Source of the DNA: Planctomycetota bacterium
GTDB taxonomy: Bacteria > Planctomycetota > SKW154
Direction of reading: 5' to 3'
Length of the DNA: 6,401 bases
NCBI GenBank assembly: GCA_026418755.1
Contig: JAOAAR010000048.1
Span: forward strand, 1 to 6,401
Below the pieces are notes generated by a model. That model was not told the DNA's origin, did no database searches, and was given only the letters and a program-made list of their open reading frames with translations. The translations under genes and the position numbers were made by a program. This document shows positions 1 through 5,541 of this stretch, piece by piece (the first letter of the stretch is position 1; every line of letters begins with the position of its first letter).

Positions 1-552
1 CAAATAACTCTGCCAAACGAGGCAGAATACGAGTACACAGCAACATGGACGCCTCAACCTCTCAAAGACGGTATGGTTTGTGACTTGAAAAAGAAGGATA
101 TTCTGCCATGGCTTAAGCATCATAAGGGTGAATTTCATCAGTATTTCGGAAGGGAAGGGGTGAATTTGTTTGCGCAGAACTGGTATAAAGATGTTTTGGA
201 GGCTACAAGTCGGGCAGTAGGTGAGGATAAAGAGGATAGAGTTTATCAGTTGGTAGGTTTTGGGTGGCAGTGGATGTTGGACCGCTATGATTATGAGAAT
301 CCGAGGTATCAGGGGATGAGACAGGCTGCGTATAAGCGGTTCAAAGGAGCGCAAGTAAAGTCACCAGATGGGAAAGTGCTCGATGTGATTGATTTTACTC
401 CCTTTCAGGGGACACATGCCTTTTTATATGTTATCAGAGGCTCTCCTGAGATAATCGGCGGTCCAGGACTTGCAACGAGAAGATATGCGAAATACCCTCT
501 CATAGGTTATGATAATGTGGGGTTCAGATGGGTCATCAAAGCGGAGGAGTGA
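1..552 (+). CDS. FGE-sulfatase (SUMF1)-like domain protein, C-terminal part, probably non-catalytic
   Basis: The reading frame is open from base 1, so the N-terminus lies off the window; 183 residues are visible, ending at TGA 550-552. Seen: LPNEAEYEY (visible residues 4-12), a close variant of the RLPTEAEWEY motif typical of FGE-sulfatase domains; VGFGWQWMLDRYD (85-97), matching the usual GNVWEW...D segment; IRGS (145-148), TRRYAKYP (159-166) and the terminal NVGFRWV (172-178). These occur in the family order and spacing, so the fold call is firm. Known: catalytic FGEs oxidise a sulfatase cysteine to formylglycine using two cysteines shortly before the GFR motif. The only visible cysteine here is residue 27, far from that place, so I infer a binding or structural role, as in many FGE-fold proteins. 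Roughly 100 residues of the domain, and any fused domains, lie upstream. The next gene starts 2 bases after the stop. Partner or ligand unknown. Confidence 0.82.
   Translation, partial: QITLPNEAEYEYTATWTPQPLKDGMVCDLKKKDILPWLKHHKGEFHQYFGREGVNLFAQNWYKDVLEATSRAVGEDKEDRVYQLVGFGWQWMLDRYDYENPRYQGMRQAAYKRFKGAQVKSPDGKVLDVIDFTPFQGTHAFLYVIRGSPEIIGGPGLATRRYAKYPLIGYDNVGFRWVIKAEE
543..549 (+). promoter_or_regulatory. Shine-Dalgarno sequence for the GTG start at 555
   Basis: GGAGGAG lies inside the last codons of the FGE-like gene. The GGAGG core (543-547) is 7 bases from GTG 555-557. This decides the start of the next gene: the in-frame ATG at 528 lies upstream of this site and has no comparable site of its own, and the in-frame GTG at 549 is too close to it. 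The placement implies that translation of the two genes is coupled. Confidence 0.7.
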
Positions 553-554
553 TA

Positions 555-1529
555 GTGGCGACTGAGTCGTCAGGCGGTGCACAGTTCCCGAAATTGGGAG
601 AGATAAAAAAACTGGTGGAGCAACTCCTTGCTCAGATGAAGGAGAAAGGAGATACTTCCTTAATGGCACGAGTTGTTGACTATGAGTTGAAAATACAGGC
701 GCTTACAGAGGAGAACAAAAGGCTTAAAAGTAACCCATCGGTGGGAGACCCTGTAATTCTCCAAGAGGCGGAAAAAGTTAAGCAGGAACTTTTTCAATTG
801 CAGGAGCATTACAGGACTCTGTATGATTATTATCAGCAAGTTACAAAGGAGAACGAGCAGTTAAAGGCAAGGTTAGTAGAGTCCGCTGCTGTAAAAGATG
901 CCGTCAAAGTCGCGGAGTTAGAAGCAACGGTTAAAAAGTTAGAAGAAGAGAATCGCCGTCTTAAAGACGAGATAGAAAAAGGGGCATTGGGGAAGAAAGT
1001 TGCAGAACTTGAGGAAGGAGTTAAAAAGTTATATAGTATCAATCGGAGTTTGAAGGAGGAGTTGGAGAAGGCGAAGGCAGCAGCAAGTCAAGCGGTAACG
1101 GATGAAGGAAGCAAGAAGAGAATAGAAGAACTTGAGCGCTCCCTTGAAGGAGAAAGGAGAAGGGCAGAAGAATATAAGACAAAGTTAGAGGCGATTGAGA
1201 AGGGGGAGAAGAAGGAAGGAGAGAGAGAGTTACTTGAAGGGTTGAAGAAGGAGAACATTGCGTTAAAAGAGGAGTTGGAGAGGGTAAAGGCGATGGCAGG
1301 TCAGGCAATGACGGAGGAGGGGAGCAAGAAGAAGATAGAGGAACTTCAAAGGTTTTTTGAGCAGGCAAGACAGGAAGCGGAAGCATACAGAAAGATGGCT
1401 GAAGAGAACAGAAAAGAACTTTTAAGGTTAAGAGGGGTTGAAGCGGAGTATAATAAGTATAAAGACCTTGTAGAGGAGGTTAAGAAAGCGATGGAGGCGA
1501 AGAAGTCTGCGGGGAAGAAAGAGAAATAA
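555..1529 (+). CDS. Coiled-coil protein with internal repeats, function unknown
   Basis: I choose GTG 555 (324 aa) because of the Shine-Dalgarno sequence at 543-549; an in-frame ATG at 528 would add nine residues and overlap the FGE-like gene. The protein is hydrophilic, with no signal peptide, membrane segment or cysteine visible, so it is probably cytoplasmic. After about 10 small or polar residues, most of the chain is Glu/Lys/Leu-rich with heptad-like spacing, with a likely break near the Asn-Pro/Gly-Asp-Pro stretch at residues 60-66. From about residue 118 it is built of repeats: a 25-residue unit twice at a 30-residue period, then a 45-residue unit containing T-D/E-E-G-S-K-K twice at a 71-residue offset. 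It ends in a Lys-rich tail. Such proteins serve as scaffolds, spacers or filaments, but nothing here identifies which. Database matches to SMC, myosin or tropomyosin would reflect composition only. It lies between the FGE-like gene and a second coiled-coil gene, probably in one operon. Confidence 0.85.
   Translation: MATESSGGAQFPKLGEIKKLVEQLLAQMKEKGDTSLMARVVDYELKIQALTEENKRLKSNPSVGDPVILQEAEKVKQELFQLQEHYRTLYDYYQQVTKENEQLKARLVESAAVKDAVKVAELEATVKKLEEENRRLKDEIEKGALGKKVAELEEGVKKLYSINRSLKEELEKAKAAASQAVTDEGSKKRIEELERSLEGERRRAEEYKTKLEAIEKGEKKEGERELLEGLKKENIALKEELERVKAMAGQAMTEEGSKKKIEELQRFFEQARQEAEAYRKMAEENRKELLRLRGVEAEYNKYKDLVEEVKKAMEAKKSAGKKEK
906..1070 (+). repeat. Tandem 25-residue coiled-coil repeat (two copies, 30-residue period)
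   Basis: Copies at 906-980 and 996-1070 encode KVAELE-xx-VKKL-xxx-NR-x-LK-x-E-x-EK, with 17 of 25 residues identical by direct alignment, separated by the five residues GALGK. The agreement is better at the protein than the DNA level, which suggests an old duplication kept by selection on the helix pattern. Confidence 0.7.
1041..1388 (+). repeat. Direct repeat of a 45-residue module (two copies, 213-base offset)
   Basis: Copies at 1041-1175 and 1254-1388 align without gaps, with 28 of 45 residues identical. Both run N-xx-LKEELE-xx-KA-x-A-x-QA-x-T-x-EGSKK-x-IEEL-x-R, then E, R, AE and Y at matching places. The Thr-(Asp/Glu)-Glu-Gly-Ser element between the helical stretches is conserved although it should interrupt a continuous heptad pattern, so it may be a designed hinge. 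The first copy overlaps the second copy of the shorter repeat. Confidence 0.7.
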
Positions 1530-1539
1530 GTCTCTATGT

Positions 1540-1549
1540 AGGAGGTGAT
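1540..1549 (+). promoter_or_regulatory. Strong Shine-Dalgarno sequence for the GTG start at 1553
   Basis: AGGAGGTGAT is complementary to the usual 3' end of prokaryotic 16S rRNA over all ten bases, and the GGAGG core is 7 bases from GTG 1553. An ATG at 1548 is in another frame and meets a stop after three codons. The site predicts strong translation of the downstream gene independent of coupling. Confidence 0.75.
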
Positions 1550-1552
1550 GTC

Positions 1553-2827
1553 GTGGTAGAGGAATCTGAGGGGAAAGGGCTTGAGGGAGAGGGAAGGGAA
1601 GAGGAGAAGTTGCCAGAGGAGGCACTGCCGAGCGATCCTACCGAGATTTTGAAGCAGTTTGAAAGTGCCTTTGAGACGCTGGAGAAGGAGAAGGAGAAAA
1701 AAGAGGAGATTGTGGCTGATAAAGAGGCGATTGCGGAGATTTTGAAAGAGATAAGAGGGGACATAGAAGAAGGGAAGAAGGAAGAAGACATCAAGGTAGC
1801 AAAGGTTGAAGAAGGGTTGAAGGAGGAGACTCTTGCAGAGGCATCTGCTCAGGATGTCATTTCTGAAATGCCAACAGTTGAGTCGCCGTCACCGAGGGTT
1901 GAGGCTCCGACGGTTGAATCTGCACCTCTTCTCCAGCAGCCTCCATCCGTTTCTGCTGTGGGGACTGGTATGGATGAGGATAAAAGGATATTGAGTGGAC
2001 TTGAGAATCTTGCGCCTGTGGAGACGGTTCAGCAGTTGCCTCCAGGCGCTAAGTATCGCAGAATCAGGAAAGATGAACTGGTACGGTTTGTCAGGGATTT
2101 GGTTAAGATGCTGGGAGCAGGTGAGATGGAGAAAATCCTGACTCAGATGACGGAACGAGAAATTCGCATAAAGAGTCTCGAAGCAGCTCTAAAAGAGAAG
2201 GAGAATTCTCTACAAGAGAAAAACAGAGAGATTGAAGAACTGAAGTTCCAGATGGGGGAGTTGGAGAAGCGTGCAGGTGATGTTGGCACCATTCGTGACA
2301 AGTGGCTTGCTAAAGAGGAAGAGTATATAGCAAAGATAAAGGAGAGTGAGGAGCGGATAGCGGGGTTGGAGAGCGCTCTCAAGGCAGAGGATTTGCGCGG
2401 CAGGTTGAAGCAGTTAGAAGAAGAAGTGATTCTTTTGCACGGCAGGTTGCAAGAGTTGCAGAAAGGTTTTGAATATGTCGGTTTTGTCGAAGAGTTTGAT
2501 GTTGGTGCAGGGCTCTTGAGTGCAGCAGAACTCCAATCGAAACTCGAAGGGCTTCTATCAGGAGTCGGGGAGCATACACAAGCGTTTATTCCTGCCAAGG
2601 TTCGTGAAAAATTGGAGTTCATCACCCAGAAGGCGAGCGCTATGGAGAAGAATTTACAATCTGCAAGGCGAGTTTATAGCGAACTGGTTGGAAAAATGGA
2701 AGAAGGCAACGGTTCGATTTCGGTCGTCGTAGACATCGCGTCGTTTGCCTCTCAAATGAAGGGACTGGCGGAGCAACTGCACCTCTGCCATCATATTCTT
2801 GAACTCGTCGAAGCCGTTGTGAAGTAG
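1553..2827 (+). CDS. Acidic coiled-coil protein with a linker and a helical C-terminal domain, function unknown
   Basis: Starts at GTG 1553, set by the Shine-Dalgarno sequence at 1540-1549; 424 aa, TAG stop. No signal peptide or membrane segment is visible, so it is probably cytoplasmic. Regions: residues 1-100 very Glu/Lys-rich and helical, including EILKQFESAFETLEKEKEKK (31-50); 105-165 a Pro/Val/Ser/Glu-rich, probably disordered linker with PTVES twice (107-111, 119-123); 166-200 a basic start (KYRRIRKDELVRFVRD) and a short amphipathic helix; about 200-305 a long coiled coil; 306-424 a less repetitive, mostly helical domain with more hydrophobic residues, one cysteine (412) and a terminal ELVEAVVK. 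The order suggests two interaction ends joined by a flexible linker and a rod. It is 23 bases after the preceding coiled-coil gene and is the last gene of the + strand block. I recognise no family. The coding call is firm; any role as scaffold or adaptor is inferred. Confidence 0.85.
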   Translation: MVEESEGKGLEGEGREEEKLPEEALPSDPTEILKQFESAFETLEKEKEKKEEIVADKEAIAEILKEIRGDIEEGKKEEDIKVAKVEEGLKEETLAEASAQDVISEMPTVESPSPRVEAPTVESAPLLQQPPSVSAVGTGMDEDKRILSGLENLAPVETVQQLPPGAKYRRIRKDELVRFVRDLVKMLGAGEMEKILTQMTEREIRIKSLEAALKEKENSLQEKNREIEELKFQMGELEKRAGDVGTIRDKWLAKEEEYIAKIKESEERIAGLESALKAEDLRGRLKQLEEEVILLHGRLQELQKGFEYVGFVEEFDVGAGLLSAAELQSKLEGLLSGVGEHTQAFIPAKVREKLEFITQKASAMEKNLQSARRVYSELVGKMEEGNGSISVVVDIASFASQMKGLAEQLHLCHHILELVEAVVK

Positions 2828-2866
2828 GAATATGGAAAAAGAAGAAGGACAAGGGGGTTGCTGACC

Positions 2867-2886
2867 GCAAAAGTCTCTCCTTTTGC
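2867..2886. terminator. Weak hairpin in the convergent gap, possible bidirectional terminator
   Basis: GCAAAAG (2867-2873), six-base loop TCTCTC, CTTTTGC (2880-2886): a perfect but A/T-rich 7-bp stem at the middle of the 98-base gap between two converging genes. Neither strand has a proper run of T directly after the stem, so it would be a poor intrinsic terminator. Position is the main argument. The rest of 2828-2925 shows no convincing gene. Confidence 0.25.
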
Positions 2887-2925
2887 TGAAAGTCCTCTTT
2901 TGGTGAGTATCTGTTTCAGAAAGCA

Positions 2926-5541
2926 TTATGCTTCGGATTCGACGATGAGAAAATACTCTTCTCCTTCGCCTGGCAGATGGCTTACCGCCATATACTCTTC
3001 TACACTCGGCTCGCGCTCGAAAAATCTGTATCTCAATACTTCTTCGTCGGATACTCGGATGTCAATGAATACTCCGTGTGTGAGCGCTTTATATCCTACC
3101 ACCTGCTGGTCGTCAACATACACAGGCAAGTCGCTCTTCAATGGCTTCAAGTAAGATATAGGGTTCTTCTTTGAACCTTTCAGGATTATCTGCAACGAGT
3201 CTTTTGATTCTTCAGTACCAATGAAGGAGCGTTTGCCAAATTCACGGAGAATGTAGCGGCGTTCGATTCCATACCAAAGTTGCTGTGCTTCAAAGACAGG
3301 TCTACTTGTAAGGATTAAAAGGAGTATAATGGTTAAGAGAGCAACTGCGCCGAGCACAATCCACCACCACGGGAACGGCTTCTCTGTGACGAGAAAGCGG
3401 AGCCTGATGCGTTGTTCTAACTTGGTTTTTGGTTCTCCTTTGACCTCTGCTGTTACAACAATTTCGCCGGTGTCTGCAGGAAGCCCTTCTTTTGCCAGAA
3501 GTGAAAGCGAGATTTTAGGGGTCTCTTTTGGCTTCAGTGTTAATTTCCCACTTACAAAGGGAGATTCTATCTTTAGGATTTCCGCATCGGTGGAGCGCTT
3601 TGGCGCAAACGAAACCGTCGCTTCTCCTTCTTCGTGGGACGCTAAACTGTAAATGAATGCCAGACGAAAAGGCGCAGACTGCTCTTCCGTTGCTTCAAGT
3701 TTTACTTCTTCTATGGGGATTAGTTGCTCCTCTCTGCTAATGCTAAACACTTGTAATCGTCGCTCCTCTACCTTCAACGAAACATCTTTATTCTCGACTC
3801 TGCCCAAATCAAATCTGTCATCCTTCAATTTGAAGTTTCCTAACTCTTCAGCGACAGTTTCAGCCACCAAACCACCATCCTTGGGAAGAAATAGAAGTTC
3901 AATCTCCTTGTTTGTCGTCTTTTCATAAAAAGCCATCTTTATGCCGTTCTCTTTTTGGGAATCGTTAAGAGAGCCTTTTATAATCTGCGCGCTTACGACA
4001 AGTTTTTGATACTGCAATGCCTTTTGTGGAATAGTGAGATGAAGAACAGGAGCAACGATTTGGATTTTGTGATGCAGAACAGGTGTGTTGAAAGCATATC
4101 CTCCGAAGAGAGTTTCAGGTATTATTGATGCTTGAATATGGATTGGGAATTCTCCACCCGTAGAGGAGACATCTGATGGGGGCTTTATCGTGGCAACTGA
4201 AGTGCCAGAAGAGAATTGGGCGAAGTTGCGGAACCGGTGTTCATCGTTGCTCACTTTAACCGTAATATCTGTCTCCTTCAGAAGAGCGGTGTCTGTAATT
4301 GCCGTGTTGTCTCGTTTGTCTTTCATTTGGACGGATAATGAGAACACATCACCTGCGTCAACGGATGGAACCTCTTCTGAGGTCAAAGCGAGTTCAATTT
4401 CGAACTGCGTGTAGATAATCCGTTCTATGGTGATGTCTTTGTCTGACTCGTTCTTAACGATGAGTTTATAATCACCCCAACGAATCTCTTTCAAATTCAG
4501 AATTTGATATTCTTCTCCGACACCTATAACTTTTTCATTTCCTCTCGGGAAGACTGTTCCTGTTTCGTCTACTAAACTTGTAGAGAAGCGGCTGTCGCTT
4601 GAAAAGACGACGATTTTAGTAACAGATGTGCCTTGATATAAATGAACCTCGGACTCAACAGTCTCGCCAGGCTTTATGTTTAACTTCAGATACCCGAACC
4701 CTTTTGTGATTCCTGGGCGATAAAGCCCTTCAGGTAGAGAATTGAGTGATTCGAGAAAGACAGTTTTTAAGTTTTCTCTTGCTCCCTGGATAATCTTTGC
4801 GTTCAGTTTCTGCGCGATGAGTTTTAAGACAATATTCTCTTCTGATAGAAGGTTGATGCAGGTGAGATAAAGATTAGGGATTCGGGCTATTTCAGGTAAA
4901 ACTTTGTTCTCGAATTCAGAGAGCGCCAGTTGTGTCAGAGTCTTGGGCGTGGGAGGCAAATTCCCTAAAGGCTCCTTATAGAAGTCAGGCAACTCGAAAC
5001 CAGGTTCTTGGCGGACATACATTTCACCATCAGTGAGAAGAATTAGCCATAGTGGGCGCTCACTCTTTTCTCGCTCCTTAAGAATCTCTCCAAGCGCCAT
5101 TTTAAAGGCGAAATTAAAGTCTGTCCCCGTTCCGGATGCCGTTAACTTTTTCATTATAGTTTCTTTAATCTTATCGAGAACCTCTTTTCTTTTCTCTTCT
5201 TCCTCAGGTATCTGCGTCAAGGGACAGATGACAAACCCTTCTTGAATGCTTTCCTGCCATCCTGCGAAACGAACTACTGCTACTGAATCTCCTCCTCTGT
5301 CCTGAGTCAAATCCAGAAAAGCCTTCACCGCCAACTTGCGGAACTCTTTCGCATCCGTCTCCTTCATACTTCCTGAATCATCCATTATGAAAACGATGTC
5401 GAGATTCTTCTCAGAAGTTTTGTTTTGTGGACTTTTGTCCGCTTGTCCCTCAGGTTGTGGCTGAGCAGGTGGAGACTCTTGAGCCCTCAAGGGAAAAATG
5501 ACAAGAAGAAGAAAAAGAAAAAGACTTGCCCCTTTTTTCAT
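2926..5541 (-). CDS. Secreted, membrane-anchored VWA-domain protein with a cytoplasmic FHA-like tail
   Basis: 871 aa, ATG start overlapping the upstream stop as ATGA, with GGAGAT 6 bases before the ATG; TAA stop. Residues 1-20 form a Sec signal peptide (KK, then a Leu/Phe/Val core, likely cleavage after LRA); no lipobox. After a Pro/Gln-rich linker comes the VWA domain (about 47-268) with a complete MIDAS: DDSGS (54-58), TGTDF (138-142, Thr140) and LLTDGE (168-173, Asp171), so divalent-metal-dependent binding is likely. Residues 280-720 are beta-rich; 280-380 ends in a WGDYKLIVKN strand like the Ig/PPC-like modules often found behind VWA domains. One transmembrane helix lies at about 725-745 after three Trp, followed by basic residues, which predicts the C-terminus inside. 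The tail (746-871) includes a degenerate FHA-like stretch (about 762-842). The fold and topology calls are firm; the ligand is unknown. It probably acts with the coupled Ig-like protein. Confidence 0.92.
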   Translation of the reverse strand: MKKGASLFLFLLLVIFPLRAQESPPAQPQPEGQADKSPQNKTSEKNLDIVFIMDDSGSMKETDAKEFRKLAVKAFLDLTQDRGGDSVAVVRFAGWQESIQEGFVICPLTQIPEEEEKRKEVLDKIKETIMKKLTASGTGTDFNFAFKMALGEILKEREKSERPLWLILLTDGEMYVRQEPGFELPDFYKEPLGNLPPTPKTLTQLALSEFENKVLPEIARIPNLYLTCINLLSEENIVLKLIAQKLNAKIIQGARENLKTVFLESLNSLPEGLYRPGITKGFGYLKLNIKPGETVESEVHLYQGTSVTKIVVFSSDSRFSTSLVDETGTVFPRGNEKVIGVGEEYQILNLKEIRWGDYKLIVKNESDKDITIERIIYTQFEIELALTSEEVPSVDAGDVFSLSVQMKDKRDNTAITDTALLKETDITVKVSNDEHRFRNFAQFSSGTSVATIKPPSDVSSTGGEFPIHIQASIIPETLFGGYAFNTPVLHHKIQIVAPVLHLTIPQKALQYQKLVVSAQIIKGSLNDSQKENGIKMAFYEKTTNKEIELLFLPKDGGLVAETVAEELGNFKLKDDRFDLGRVENKDVSLKVEERRLQVFSISREEQLIPIEEVKLEATEEQSAPFRLAFIYSLASHEEGEATVSFAPKRSTDAEILKIESPFVSGKLTLKPKETPKISLSLLAKEGLPADTGEIVVTAEVKGEPKTKLEQRIRLRFLVTEKPFPWWWIVLGAVALLTIILLLILTSRPVFEAQQLWYGIERRYILREFGKRSFIGTEESKDSLQIILKGSKKNPISYLKPLKSDLPVYVDDQQVVGYKALTHGVFIDIRVSDEEVLRYRFFEREPSVEEYMAVSHLPGEGEEYFLIVESEA

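Noticed and set aside
1..552. FGE-like C-terminus as the variable region of a diversity-generating retroelement
   Set aside because: This fold is a known target of such elements, but the region before GFR is not rich in Asn/AAY codons, and no template repeat or reverse transcriptase is in the window.
528..554. ATG at 528 as the start of the first coiled-coil gene
   Set aside because: It overlaps the FGE-like gene and lacks a good Shine-Dalgarno sequence, while GTG 555 has GGAGG at ideal spacing. It is in frame, so only nine residues are at issue.
1039..1386. Antisense open frame of 115 codons inside the first coiled-coil gene
   Set aside because: Its Pro/Leu/Ser-rich product is the expected shadow of Glu/Lys/Arg codons on the other strand; no Shine-Dalgarno sequence or domain.
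2143..2625. Antisense open frame of 160 codons inside the 424-aa gene
   Set aside because: Ser/Phe/Asn-rich low-complexity product that mirrors the purine-rich coding strand; no recognisable domain.
2832..2864. Ten-residue frame (MEKEEGQGGC) in the convergent gap
   Set aside because: Too short to judge, and the nearby AGGA is only about 2 bases from the ATG.
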